Assembly (NCBI RefSeq): GCF_050947875.1
Contig: NC_134570.1
Span: forward strand, 108,716,622-108,780,621
DNA length: 64,000 bases
Source of the DNA: Dermacentor variabilis
Taxonomy: Eukaryota > Arthropoda > Arachnida > Ixodida > Ixodidae
Direction of reading: 5' to 3'
Shown here: positions 46,339 through 59,760 of the stretch, in pieces
Layout of the letters: every line of letters starts with the position of its first letter
Numbering within the stretch: position 1 is the first letter of the stretch
The notes under the pieces: generated by a model
Told to the model about the DNA's origin: nothing
What the model saw: the letters and a program-made list of their open reading frames with translations, nothing else
Databases searched by the model: none
Program-made: the position numbers and the translations under genes

Positions 46339-46573
46339 CCACCCACCGTGGTTGCTCCGTGCCTTTGGCGTTGCGCTGCTAAGCACGAGGTCGCGGGATC
46401 GAATCCGGGCCACGGCGGGGCATTTTGATGGAGCGAAATGCTAAGACACACGTGTTCTTAGATTTAGGTGTGCTTTAAAGAACCCCAGGTGGTCAAAACA
46501 ATCCGGAGTTCCCCACTACGGCGGGCCTCATAATCAGATCGGGTGTTTTGGCACGTAAAGCCCCATAATCCTT
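46339..46573 (+). mobile_element. Ruka-type SINE
   Basis: Full length but diverged: head ccaccgtggttgctccgtgc, box B ggtcgcgggatcgaatccg, body aagaaccccaggtggtcaaa and tail cccataatcctttt. No clear target duplication. Confidence 0.88.
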
Positions 46574-46664
46574 TTTAAATGTCTAGGCATCCAATTTGCT
46601 TCACAAGACATATATGTCTGTATATGTGTACATGTATTTTAATGATACGTATAATGTGCGTAAC

Positions 46665-46665
<1 letters not shown>

Positions 46666-46752
<87 letters not shown>
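46666..46752. repeat. (TA)n microsatellite
   Basis: Perfect dinucleotide array of about 87 bases. The Tyr-Ile frames across it are artefacts. Confidence 0.95.
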
Positions 46753-46753
<1 letters not shown>

Positions 46754-46852
46754 GGGTTTCTTCGCTTTTAAGAGCGCAGCTCTTAGGCTGGTGTCGGACG
46801 TCGTTTTGGCAAAAACATTTTCGAACTACCCATACCCAGGCCCTCCTTGTAA

Positions 46853-47345
46853 GCCAGAATTTCGCTCACTGCTACTTGGTATATAGTTCTACAGATTGTA
46901 CCATCGTGGAGTTCTTTAGTTGTGACGCAAGGCGCTATGTGTCGCAAGGAAGCTACTGAAATAATAGACTGTATCAAGCTAAAATACGCAGAAAAGTTGT
47001 AGCGTACGACTAACGCACAAACTACAGACATGATAGCGTCGGATTGTAATTTGACTGTACGAGAAAAGACAATTCTGCTACGCGAAAACTCAAATAAACG
47101 CCTTTCCAGCGTTTGTACCATACATGGACCGGCTGCCCAGTTCCTTGTAGTAGCTCCAGATGGCGCTCGCTTCCGCTGGATCGCGGCCCACGCAGGAGGC
47201 CGCGTTTCTACTAGAAAGCCCCCCTTCGTGCATAGCGTTCGCGGCCAGCGTTTCCCTGTAAACATTACGATTACATAGGCTCCAGTTGCCGGAAGCGTGA
47301 GAAACAGTCAGGGATCTTTGAATGCCATCGCGTTGCGCTCCTAAA
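46853..47345 (+). repeat. Dispersed repeat family A, longest copy
   Basis: Begins ccttgtaagccagaatttcg and runs through catgatagcgtcggattgta, gatggcgctcgcttcc, ggccgcgtttctactagaaa and gtttccctgtaaacatt to atctttgaatgc. Copies: 12715-13125 (partial, same strand), 50250-50840 (inverted), 44096-44170 (fragment). Non-coding. Confidence 0.7.
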
Positions 47346-48750
<1,405 letters not shown>

Positions 48751-48908
48751 CATTCTCAAGTAGTCCGGCCATTGCTTTTGAGTAGTAAACAAACTAAGGA
48801 CAGCAGCTGTAATCAGTGAAGCGATGGCCAATAGGACATTCTCAAGTTGTCCGGCCAGTGCTAGTGAGTAGTAAACAAACTAAGGACAGCAGCTGTAATC
48901 AGTTGAGC
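48751..48908. repeat. Tandem duplication, 86-base unit
   Basis: Two copies starting cattctcaag at 48751 and 48837; both contain gagtagtaaacaaactaagg and cagcagctgtaatcagt. They differ at a few bases. Confidence 0.88.
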
Positions 48909-50249
48909 CACGACCGACAAGAATACCTTCGTTTCTGCTAGATGATGACGAGGGCTTCAATTGGTGCCTAAATACGAGACTAGATGCTTCACTGTGGCTG
49001 ACGAAACAACGTGCACAACTTAAAAACGCCGCAACTTATGTTTCGAATCTATATACAATAGGCTGAAAAATAAAGTATGTTCAAGTACATTCTGAACATG
49101 ATTCCCAGATCATCAGTTCAATGAGTCAGGAGATTCAACTTGCGTAACAAAATCTTGTTACGCAAATGCTCGCGTAGCGGAGTCTTATCACACAGTCGTG
49201 TAACAGCGCATGATAGCGTGTCGTGTCGCGTAACACCGCGATGCGCTGTGACTACGTTTTGTTTTCTGAACGCTGTGTCGTGTCAATTCCGCAGTCATGT
49301 GGCTCAGCTCTTTAGGAAGTAGATGTCAAGCTATAAATTCCCATGTCGAGCCGAAGGAACTGCTAAGACAGGCGCAATCTTAACCACAGTAGTAGTAGGC
49401 GCGTCTGAAAATAATGTTCGTAAGGAACAACGACAGCTGAAAAACCCTGCTAGAAAAAAGGCCTGCAAGCCGGGGAAGAACCTCTGCCGGTATCTGCGGC
49501 AGGGAAGGTACCGGAGAAAGTGTTCTCAGACGACTGCACTTCCATGAATATGTGAGAACAGAAATATCTCGGTCGCACTTATCGGGATAGACACGGCGTT
49601 CGAGGCTTATCGCGCCACTCACGCAGTCGCACCGACCACAGGAAGTGGCTGCGGTATTGTACAACACAGAAGTTTGTGTCAGGCACTGTCCTCTTTGGTG
49701 GCTGCGGGAGACTCGTACCTGCGCAAAAGTTTCGCCCCCTTTGCATTGTAACTGGCGACACGGGCTCTACTGCTTAAGTGGATAGCCTGTGGAATTATTC
49801 GGCCATCCATATCTCTCGGGGTGGATATCAGAATGAATTTGAGTTGCACAGCTGCAGAGAAGTCAGAGAAGGCCTTATCAGCACCTAAAGACACGCAGTG
49901 TAGAAGAGCTCGATTGTGAAACTGGCGATTGGAAACGTTTTTTCCACATTACTCCATGGCAACTGCTGGGTGCGGTAGGTGCGCACGCACGGACAAGCAC
50001 AGCGACACGCACAACGTAACTTTATCAGGATTTAACTTTTGGTATTACTTATTTAACAGGGAAAACGACGGAGCCGGTGCTCCGTTGCCAGTTTTTTTTT
50101 TTTTTTACTGCCTATATTGAACAAGACTGTTCATCGCCTGCACAATAGAGGAACGCCACATCACGTCCATTCCCCGTGATATGACGCAGCCTTTTCAACG
50201 CGCCTTCGCAGCCGCACGTGCTGTACAGCGCAAGATAGCCATAAAGGTA
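48909..50249. other. Anonymous stretch with a small palindrome
   Basis: No gene recognised. ttgcgtaacaaaatcttgtt at 49140 and the following acgcaa form an inverted repeat with 11-base arms. T-rich run near 50092. Confidence 0.35.
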
Positions 50250-50840
50250 AAAATTTGGAGGGTAAGAGTGGAACGCCCCGATTGCATTCAAAGACTCCCG
50301 ACTGCTCCTCAAGCTTCCCGGAAACTGCAGCGTATGTGACCGTTTACTGGGAAACGCTCGCGGCGAGCGCTATGCACGAAGGCGGGCTTTCGGTAAAAAC
50401 GCCGCCTCTTGCGTGGGCCGCGATGTATGGATGGATGTTATGAGCGTCCCCTTTGGAACGGGGCGGTGAGTTGCGCCTCCAAGCTCTTGCTATGCGCGAT
50501 GCGGCCGAGGCCAGCGCCATCTGGAAGTGTTTCAAGGAAGCGGGCGCGCCGCTACGTGGAGACGCCGTCGGCGGTCTCTGAATTGTAGAAACGCTGGAAA
50601 AGGGATTGTGTTTGAGTTTTCGCGTAACAGAAATATGTTTTCTCGTATAATCAAAGTACAATCCGAAAGCTATCATTTCTGTATGTTTTGTGTAAGTCGT
50701 ACTTTAGGATTTTTCTACGCATTTTAGCTTGAGAAATACAATTAGTTCAGTAAGTTTCTAGTGCCACATGGAGGGCCTGGGTATCTCTTTTTTTTTTTTT
50801 AAAGCCAAACTACGTCCGACGCCGATACCAAATTTCCTGC
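50250..50840 (-). repeat. Dispersed repeat family A, inverted copy
   Basis: Reverse of the copy at 46853: tttactgggaaacgctcgcg, ggcggcgttt-like piece near 50400, cagcgccatctgg near 50513, gcgtaacagaaatatgtttt and ctcgtataatcaaagtacaa. A 40-base insert (atggatggatgttatgagcg) near 50427 is not in the other copies. Confidence 0.65.
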
Positions 50841-51443
50841 CGCACGAGCTCGTTAACGCTGTCGCGTTAAACACACAAGCGCTCATGCGGCGGATTCTGA
50901 CTTGAAGTCTTGCAAGGTCCTTTAAATTGCATTAAATTGGAGGCCACAGTTTCAAAAAACCTTCCCTGCTCTTGTAACTTGTCAATGCTTTTGCTCTGTT
51001 TAATGTTGTCTTCTCCGTGCTGAGAGACCGCGATCCAAGAAGCAGGTGATATATGTACTGTGCCATATTTGCCCGACGTCGCGTCAACATTGGCCACTCT
51101 TTCTCTGCTGTTATAGGAGTTTGTTTACTTGTCAGGGTTTCGCTGCCCAGGCACCGTGTCCTAAGCTGCACGTATCGAAAGCAACGTTCTTATCGGCTAC
51201 GACAGCGTCTTCAGTAAACAACCCTGCGGGAATCGAGCCTATAGGCGAATTCCACTGCGTTCGATGAAGGTGTCAGTTTGAACAGAAGAATGTGAAAGAT
51301 TGTTAAATGTCCGGCGCTTTCTTTTGTGGTTCCTTGGCTTTCAGTACATACTATATTGCAAGAGAAATTCGACATGAAGTTTACGGTGGACCTCCACGGA
51401 GCGCCATGCTAGCACATCACAAATAGCGTGCAATTTGAGAATT

Positions 51444-51451
51444 TTTCTTTT

Positions 51452-51519
<68 letters not shown>

Positions 51520-51520
51520 T
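51444..51520. repeat. (TTTC)n microsatellite
   Basis: Nearly perfect tetramer array of 19 units; Phe-Leu-Ser and Lys-Glu-Arg frames are artefacts. Confidence 0.95.
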
Positions 51521-52599
51521 CACCTGTAGGGAAAAATCGACAGAAATAAATCGCCTGATTACTCGTAGCAAAGAATTATTCGCTTTGTTTCTCGTCGTCG
51601 GGCCAATCAGAGGCGCTTTGCGCGGCACTTGGGGATTTTCTTGAGTGGCCCTTCAGTTTTTGTTAGCTCCGTTCAGCCTGACACGAGCGAATGAACTTTG
51701 CGAATAACAATATCGTGTCGCGCGTATTCGGGAGATCCAGACGCCGCGTCCTCAAGCACCCGTGCGATACGCCCTCCCAGTCGGATCGCCATATGCGTCC
51801 GGTCTGTACCCGCAGCCCTCGCCTTCTCGCCTGCGTCCTGAAGAGCAGCTTTCATTACCTGTTTGCACTGCGCAGCTGTAAGCTCCTTTCCAGCCACTAC
51901 TTGTGAGCAGGAGAGCGTTATCTCTAGAACTTAGGCAAATATGATATACCGGGCGCCTTTGAAGGATCAGGCTTAGTACAGTGAAGCGTTTTGTCTCTGT
52001 GTGCATCTAGAAAGCCTTCTTTTTTTTTCCTCGAGCTTTTTTTGCGACGTACGAGATGTTGGCGTCTTTATGTGGCACCGGCTACTCGTCTTCGCATGGA
52101 AAACAAAACGAAATTCCAATGAACACTGAATGCACTTTAGCAGCGCGAACGCATAGAAAGTTCTGCCCTATAGTCTATGAAGCCGCAGGAAATAGTGCAG
52201 GGGCACGCGCACTAACATGGAAATACATGCATAAACACGCACAGTTCGAGAAAGGAATAACAGTACTTGAAGTTGTCCGCGAAACACACGCAGCTCAGTT
52301 TTGCAGATAAGCGGGGTACAATAACACAGCATATCACGAATAACAGTACATGTGCATCTGATAAACTTTCATGATACATGACATGAATATTTAGCATAAG
52401 CATACGATATTCGCACTTTCTAGGAAAATTTCCAGAATAACAAGCGTCTTTTTTTTTTTTTCCCCCGCCACCCCGCTGTTGGCCATTGGCCAAGTTTTTT
52501 TTTTTTTTCTCACGGTGAATGGTCCACGACTTAGTGTCTTCAGATCTGTCCTCAGCCGCGCGGTTTCCTGTTTTAAGCACTGGAAAAGGAGGGAGTGTA
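51521..52599. other. Anonymous stretch
   Basis: No gene recognised. Frames up to 132 codons (minus, 52212-52610) without domains; poly-T tracts near 52450 and 52500. Confidence 0.3.
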
Positions 52600-52793
52600 C
52601 ACTCGGCCACAAAAGTTTACGGACCAAGGAATATGAGAAAACGCTTGCTATCTCAGCAGCCTCACAACGGAGCATTGGGTGTTGGTATTTCCGGCTGCTG
52701 CTATAGTATATGCGAACTGGCTATTGCTACAGGCTACTCGGAAATTAAACGGTTTACGAGATCCTGTGGTCCGCAAACTTTTGTAGTTGACTG
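52600..52793. mobile_element. Short TIR element (MITE type)
   Basis: The left end cactcggccacaaaagttta and right end caaacttttgtagttgactg are inverted repeats; matching continues inward over cggacca(a/c)(g) and gag(a/t)aaac for about 40 bases. Length about 194 bases, non-coding. Class unknown. Confidence 0.7.
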
Positions 52794-53770
52794 CTCATCG
52801 TCGTCTACGTGGCCACAAATGCACTACGGTCTTTGAGTTTTTTTTTTATCCTGCACAAAAAATTCCACGTATGTGCTGTAGCCAGCCGCACACGGTGCAG
52901 TAAAGTCTCAAATTTTCTGTTATCGCTCAGATTTGAAGAGATTAACATTCTGCTCTTTTGTTGTGTTCCGCTTGCGTGTTTCAGTGTTACCTTCATTTCA
53001 GCAGCGGTGGCAGTGAAACGCACAAAGGACGCACGCTGCTGTGCAAGCACACGTCAGACTGTGTCTGAATTGTATGAATATGATTGACAACGCTGCAGGC
53101 CAATCGTTGCGTTATAATTCACTCATGTTGACGACAGCAGAGCATGGTAGTCGTTGTGGTTACAAAGGAGAGGAGGAGAGAAAGCGAGAAGAGAGGAAAG
53201 GCAGGAAAGTCTACCAGACGAGCGACATGTTTACTACCCTGTACAGGCGGTAAGGAAAATAGGGAATGGAAATTGGAATGGAAATGGAATGTAATGGAAG
53301 TTGGGAGAGAATGAAACCTGCGATTACAAGAACCATGTCACTCATTTGAGGAGTGCGAAGGACTGCGTGGAGAAACACTTGTCTCTCTCAGCACTCTAAG
53401 CTGATTCTGACAACTCTGCGGTTGAAGGACCACTCTACGCAAAATTAAAACAAGGAAGTGCACAGCCTTTTCGAAATGTCACCGACCAGAATGAACGTGC
53501 ACGTCATGGCCAGCAGCTTTTCCAAGCTCGCTGCACGCTGTCGCGCTACCTACTTGCGACACGTCAGATAACCTGCCTCTGAATATTTTGACTCATCTAA
53601 GTGTCCAATGTAGAGATGCTATGTAGAGATAGTGTCCCTGTGCAACCTCCTACACGCACTCAGTGATTACTCGATCCCTTTCTTCCTCTTTCTATTCCCC
53701 TGTCCCCCATCCCCATTGTAGGGAAGCAAACCGGGTGCTCATCTGGTTGACATCCCTGCCTTTCCTGTCC
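52794..53770. other. Anonymous stretch
   Basis: No gene recognised. A purine-rich run (ggagaggaggagagaaagcg) lies near 53167 and a short ggaatggaaatggaatg repeat near 53267. Confidence 0.3.
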
Positions 53771-53772
53771 TT

Positions 53773-53773
53773 G

Positions 53774-53811
<38 letters not shown>
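53773..53811. repeat. (CT)n(TG)n microsatellite
   Basis: About 13 CT followed by 6 TG dinucleotides. It is the insertion site of the Ruka copy next to it. Confidence 0.92.
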
Positions 53812-53992
53812 CCCGGCCACGGCGGCCGCATTTCGATGGGGGCGAAATGCGAAAACACCCGTGTGCTTAGATTTAGGTGCACGTTAAAGAACCCCAGGTG
53901 GTCAAAATTTCCGGAGTCCTCCACTACGGCGTGCCTCATAATCAGAAAGTGGTTTTGGCACATAAAACCCCAAATATTATTATTATTATTAT
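53812..53992 (+). mobile_element. 5'-truncated Ruka SINE inserted in a microsatellite
   Basis: Begins inside the head, at cccggccacggcggccgcat, and is then nearly identical to the copy at 19919 through to cccc and an (att)n tail. A tctgtgtgtgt stretch lies on both sides (53798-53811 and 53992-54002), consistent with a target duplication. Confidence 0.88.
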
Positions 53993-54002
53993 CTGTGTGT
54001 GT

Positions 54003-55901
54003 AGTCTAGAGAAAAGAAAGACACCTGCGCAAACTGTGGCCCCATTTAGGTACGCATGTAGCGGTCTTTATCAAGGCTAAGCAAGACCCACTTATCGAGC
54101 AAACTAGTGCGAGAGATGGGACAAAGCAGTGTGTGGCATTACCAGTAGACCCTTTGAGCAGACACTCTTTTCTATAAGTCCCTTTTCCTAGCAGTCTTGT
54201 CAAGTGTATCTTCCGCGGAACACGAAAAATGTAATGTTTACTGACTGTTAACACTTCATGTGTCACCAATTTATATTTTCTTTCCCGCACGCAATCCTCA
54301 AGCGAGTTGAACTATTCCTGAAACAGCGCTTGGGCGCTGTGACGTAATTACTTGCGTTAAGCCGTCGGCATGTCATTCTGACTGTAGTAGCGCGTATACT
54401 TTATTCTCCTGCCCTCCGCGGTGCATCGTAATCTCATCTCATCGTCTTACTGATTTTACTTTTTATCCTCGCACTTATGCAATTATAAGGCATTCAGCGG
54501 CGCAAAGAACGAAGCACTGAACACACGATTGCAAGGCGAGATATTAAAATGTGCTTTGGTTTTACCGTCGAGAAATACCAGTTCGGCAAGCTTCAGGTCC
54601 TGTCTTGCAGATACAATCAATTCACAATTCGCTGATCAACGATACCCACACTTTGACAAGTCAGTTCACACGCCGACCGCAAAGATGGTTCAGCGGCACT
54701 GTCCCCTTGCTCCTGGCCGCATGGTATAGTGACGTGGTCACATCCACCTCCGACTGCCGTGTTGTTACAATAGGATGCCAAATTTGGTAACGTCAGTCTG
54801 CTAAGATTTCGGTGGACGTTAGCTGAGTTAGGGTACGGGGAAACATGCCAAAAAACGGCTAACTGCAGTGCATTTTATCGATTACAAATTTGCAATATCG
54901 ATGCGTTAAAATTAATTCAACGCTTTTGCATTTCGAAAGAAATACTGGTTCTCCTGTTCTTGCTCCCGTAAATCAGGACGAACTAGCTTCCTGTTGCCAT
55001 TAAAAGTCAATTCATGGTTTATTTTTCTTGCTAGCGCGCCGATGCCAGCTACAGTTCTCGAAATGCTGAAGTGACCAAAAGGTCCAAACACTTCACAGCC
55101 TAAGCACGCAGCTTGAAGTCAATAAGTGAACTATGCAGGCGGGCTCAAGTGCCGAACGCTCCCGTCACTTAGAAGCCACATGCTTAAAGGTATTTGAGCT
55201 TATTAGCGGCTTTCGCATTCTGAGAACGTTTGTGAATACTTGTACAGCCTGTCTCAAAAATTAAAGCCCAGCGCTTTCGTCGCTATAGAGAACGTAAGCT
55301 CTTGTCGATTAGCGTTGCGCTCGCCGGAATTTACTTCGACTCAACTGAACTTTACCAATGCTCATGGCCAAATTAGCATATAAAATTGCCAAAATGCACA
55401 CGAGAAGCAGCGTCCGCAGCTCAAAGCACGGGACCTGAAACGCCGCAGCGAAGGGACGAGACCTTCTGGGGAGGGACCGTTTCTGTTTTCTGACAACATT
55501 GTCGAGCCATCTAAGTATATGTCCTTTTGACTCTCGGCAGTGATGTAGCTTTGAGATGTAAAACGAACTATTCAGTCAGCGCCGGGCCCTGGAAGACAGC
55601 GGGATAGTCCCAAGGAGTTCTAACAGCGAAACGAAATGCATGGCCAGAATGGAAGCTTGGGCAATTTGGTCCTGCATTAGGAACGGTGTAAAGAGAACAC
55701 GTGAGGCATGCAGCGCCTGCGTGCGTCTTACGTCTTCCTTTCTTTCGTGCACGCATTTCGCATTGCTTTACCATTAGCCATGCGTGGTCGTTCCGCTGCC
55801 GTCCCCGCGCTGCTTGTTCTTCGACTCGGCTTGCAACCCGTGTCAAAAGCAACTGTCCCAAAAGTAACTTTCGACACCCCCTTTCTTTCTTTCCCCCGCA
55901 G
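54003..55901. other. End of Tdc intron 1, anonymous
   Basis: No repeat or gene recognised before the pyrimidine-rich acceptor at 55885-55901. Frames overlapping exon 2 in other registers are shadows of it. Confidence 0.35.
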
Positions 55902-56326
55902 CGGCGCGGAGCCGAGCAGCGGAGGAGGCGGCGAGTGCGAGCGCCGGCCCGGAGCACCCGGCGCCTCAGCACGAGATCAAGGACTCGCTCGAGGCTGAGC
56001 GAGGCGAGGACGAGTCGGGTGTTCGCGCGTACGAGCCATGCGTAGCGCAGGAGGACGAGCTCCCGCCGCCGCCCCCGCCGGTCTCGTCGGCCGAGCAGCG
56101 GCGGCACGGCCCCTCGTCGCGCGGCATGGACTCGGTCGAGTTCCGTCAGCGCGGCCGCGAGATGGTCGAGTACATCGCGCGCTACATGGAGACCATCGGC
56201 GACCGGCGCGTGACCCCGCAGTGCGAGCCGGGCTACCTCAAGGAGCTGCTGCCGGACAAGGCGCCCGAACAGCCCGAGGACTGGGACAACATCATGGCCG
56301 ACGTGGAACGCTTCATCATGCCCGGA
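55902..56326 (+). CDS. Tdc: Tyrosine decarboxylase, coding exon 2 (extension and start of the PLP-decarboxylase domain)
   Basis: The exon follows a pyrimidine-rich acceptor (ccccgcag) and ends before gtacgc. After two bases that complete a split codon, 74 residues form a low-complexity, acidic, Ala/Glu-rich and Pro-rich linker (six prolines in a row near 56073). It is in frame with MDSVEF at 56126, where members of this family usually begin. From there 67 residues match the N-terminal cap of group II decarboxylases: EFRQRGREMVEYIARYME, then DRRVTP, PGYL, LLP, and DVERFIMPG. In the family this helix-rich cap makes the dimer interface. The domain alone would fit start at 56126, so either a long isoform from exon 1 or a short one from MDSVEF is possible. 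The exon ends in phase 0. Confidence 0.85.
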
Positions 56327-56754
56327 GTACGCTTGACGATGCAGTTCCTCGCGCAGTTTACGTTTTGGAGTAGCGGGCCAAAGACCTTTGCATCGGACGC
56401 GGCGGAATGCCGGGGGCGTATAGGCCCGACGAAAACTTTAGACGAGTCGCCTTGGGCACTTTGTGAGACTGCACGGTCCGATGAGCTTCCATGCTCGACT
56501 TTCTTTGTTTTGCTCCTCGTGATATTGCCGCGTGTGTATTACAGCCAGTCTAACGAGTCCTGCTCAGCGTCCAGAAATAGTCGCGGTAAAAATGGAGCAA
56601 CCACTCGCCTTAGATTGAAAAAAGAAAACTAACCACATAGCTGACGTTTCGGCAGCACTACGGGTCCCTTGTGCAAGAAATTCAGGCATATCTAATCTAC
56701 GATGGCCGTCCCAGTACGGGACGAGGCGGAACAAACTTTATTGGATTTCGCAGA

Positions 56755-56850
56755 GAGGTCCCTTCTCCCCCTTGCAGGGGAAATGGGGTGACCCAACCTA
56801 GACGTCGGCCATGATGCCATGTGAACGGCATTCCTTTAAGTCTCAAATAA
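56755..56850 (-). mobile_element. Possible LINE 3' UTR
   Basis: gaacaaactttattggattt on plus is the reverse of a polyadenylation-type end, followed by ccccttgcaggggaaatggg. It resembles tick LINE 3' UTRs in layout only. Lies in intron 2. Confidence 0.4.
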
Positions 56851-57491
56851 ACACTTAGAAAAATTAAATTATTTTTTTGAAGAGCGCTGTGAACGAGGTT
56901 AGGACCACATATTTAAACTGCGCAATCTTCGGGATCGACCTACGAAAGCGGTTAGGCAGATAGACAGAAGGAAAACGGGTCCGACAAGGCTAAGAATGCT
57001 ATTCGCTTTAAAAGAATGGGAGAACAGGCCCACCTTTAATAAAAATTTCTACACTATCTTCGAGATAGGCCTCTAAAACGGCTAGAAACTAGTCTGAGAA
57101 TGTCAAGCATGTATTCACATTAAGAAAACAAAACAAATGATGTGCGGATGTATGTCTGGGTAACATTACCCCACCTCCTGTTTATCGCGTACAAGGTCGA
57201 ATGGTTAAACACTGACTCATAGGCACGACGTTAAGATAGACTTTCCTCTGTTACGATAATAGTGGTGGGATAAATCAGTGTTGTGGTTGGTGTTTACATG
57301 ATGTTTCGTTAACGTGCTGAAGCACGCGTTGTCCATTGTAATTGCGACGGCTTGCTTTCATCTTCCCGGCCGTATAATTGTAGAAGGAACGTCGCATGCT
57401 GCCAATGTAACGGTCTTCAGGGACCTCGTCAAGCTGCCTAGAGCGGCTTTTAGGCCAGAAGTCCATCGATATTTTCTGGTTAAATAGATAA

Positions 57492-57492
57492 A

Positions 57493-57589
<97 letters not shown>
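57492..57589. repeat. (TTGA)n microsatellite
   Basis: Array of about 24 tetramers with one variant (tggt near 57521). Intron 2. Confidence 0.93.
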
Positions 57590-57590
<1 letters not shown>

Positions 57591-58959
57591 CATTCGGACG
57601 CTGCTGAATCTCTTAAAGCTTTCCGCTTTCGCCAATGTAAGACACATTCCACTCCTTGCGCGGCATCTTGTAAGTTACCTCTTGGTACCTTGGCATTCCA
57701 AAGGGTATTTCACTCGCGCGAGATGTTGTTTCAATGTTCTTGTCGGCACGTGGGGCAAAAATACAATTAGGAACATGGGATCCATCTAATAATATGTTTA
57801 TCTTCTTTTTTTTCAACATTGTAATAACTTTATTTCTACACCTCATGCATCGGAAATGCAAAAAACAGTGACCGAAAGCTTTGTCATTAGACAAGCTTGA
57901 CGGGATCCCTGTACCCCTACAGAAAATCCATGGCAGCGTGACAGTGGTTGTTATCAGTAGAAGAGCATTATACAATATCATAAAAACCGATTCTAGCGGG
58001 AATGCAAAAAATAATCGCTTGTGGAATGCAAGGAAATGTGATCAGGTAAACAACACACACATAGTGAAGTACAAAAGAAAGAAAAACGTACCACGTTTAA
58101 TTAATTCAGAACAAATCAGTACTTATACGAGTGCTCATTTGATTTTGTCCGCGCACGTTTACCCTCGCCTGACGCGCTCGAGTCCAAAGTCACGATAAAT
58201 TTCTTGAAACGAAAGCACTGAAGGTGACCGGCGTTTTTACTTTATAACAATCTGAAACTTATATCTTGCGCTTATCGTTACTTTGTTTTCAATCAAACTA
58301 CCTATCAAGATTTCACATTTTGGTTACTTGCCTGGTTTGTTCGGACTTGTAGGCGGTGCTGAAGCAAGGCGTCTGGTAGCAGCTTGCTTCTCCGATGACG
58401 AAGTGCGCATACAACGGTGTCTTTCTTTTATATTCGTCAATATTTACCGATGAACCAGGCAGGCAATATTTTCAAATCTTTTATCAACTATGTGGGCGAA
58501 AAAAAATGGACTGGCGATATTTCGTAGAAAGCAAAGTAGCGGTAATCGTGAAACCGTATTTTCACGTTGTTAGAATGAAGCCAAGTCCCTGTATTTAGCA
58601 AAAAACAGGAAGTTAAGCAGTACCGTCTTATTATTCAACTCTATTATGAGGCAGGGCTTTAAATATGTGCAATGAACCAAAAAGGTTATGCGTGCGCGCT
58701 TGCCATAAAAAACCAGGCTGGTCGTTCACAGTCGTCCTGGCATGAATCGTAAAGTTTAGAACAGTAGGCGAAGACGGGCATAAATTGTTCTCTGATGACA
58801 TATTTAAGACAAAGGAATACGCGGCGCGTTTAGGGCTTTTGGAATGCTAGCAGCAAAACAAAAATTCTTCGGTTATTGAAATTCCTGAGCCGGCGGCGTA
58901 GTCCAGTGCGGTTTGCTTGCTGGAACTATTTCAGTCGTGACTAATTATCGTACTCGCAG
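57590..58959. other. Intron 2, remaining part
   Basis: No repeat or gene recognised. The intron ends with the acceptor of exon 3. Frames up to 122 codons have no domain. Confidence 0.35.
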
Positions 58960-59073
58960 GTGACCCATTGGCAGCACCCCCACTTTCATGCCTACTTCCC
59001 CGCTGGGAATTCCTACCCTTCTATCCTGGCGGACATGCTCTCTGATGGCATCGGCTGCGTCGGGTTCTCCTGG
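58960..59073 (+). CDS. Tdc: Tyrosine decarboxylase, coding exon 3 (substrate-pocket segment)
   Basis: A 38-codon phase 0/0 exon between acceptor tactcgcag and donor gtgagt. It reads [18 protein letters not shown] and then [20 protein letters not shown]. In aromatic amino-acid decarboxylases the HAYFP stretch lines the substrate pocket. The residues that separate subfamilies favour tyrosine decarboxylase: AGNS and [11 protein letters not shown] here, where DOPA decarboxylases usually have TANSYPA and SGAIACIGF, and histidine decarboxylases have ALNS and ADAINCLGF. These comparisons are from knowledge of the families, not from a search. DOPA decarboxylase is the main alternative. The product is expected to be a cytosolic homodimer making tyramine. 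Confidence 0.88.
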
Positions 59074-59760
59074 GTGAGTACCGAACGTGACTATGGTGTG
59101 GCTTCTCTTGCGTAGAGTATACCCTCTGTCACCGCCTCTTGTGAATGTTCAGACGTTGTTGTGCTGCTAAACCTTGCGGAACTGTGGATTTCGTTAGTGC
59201 GCTTCGCCGAAGTACACAAACTGGTCATGACGCGTGAATGGAGCACCCACTTGTAAAAGTGAAAACTGCGACGTCCCCCGCGCAGCGCATGCGTAGTTTG
59301 CGGCGATTCCGTAGAAGCGTCGTCCAAGGGATACTTTCTCACAGCGGGTTCGTATGCGAGGCAAAGCGTGCGACCTTCATCATACGAGAATGTTGCGCCG
59401 CGGTTGGTTGCTTTCACTTTTCGGAATCCAGTGGCACGCGTTATTTCTTGGGAGGCAGAAATAGGTGCCTCCCCCCCCCCCAACCCCCACCCTCCCTCCG
59501 GTGACTAGGGGCGGCCGCTTCTCTGCTTGACGCAGGCCACTAGTCGTAGCCGGCGTGGCTTCTTGCAAGACGCAGGGCCACTGCACGCGCTGGGCCGGGA
59601 GCGTGGTTCGGCCGGTGCTCGTGGCAAGGTACACACACAGCCTGCCCACGCTTCGTTTCTTTATCTGCCTTGGCTGGGGGGCTCGCTGGGCACTTTTGCT
59701 GGCTGGCACTGCTGGCTGCTTTGTGTGGCTGCCGCCTGTCTACTTTTCTTAGTTGTTTCT

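Noticed and set aside
46579..46959. Tyr-Ile repeat frames of 96-126 codons
   Set aside because: They read through the (TA)n array and end in unrelated repeat DNA.
51341..51644. Lys-Glu-Arg and Phe-Leu-Ser repeat frames, possible charged or membrane protein
   Set aside because: They are translations of the (TTTC)n array.
55568..56373. Separate genes on the minus strand (179 codons) and in other plus registers around 55700-56373
   Set aside because: They are shadows of the GC-rich Tdc exon 2, with no domain of their own.
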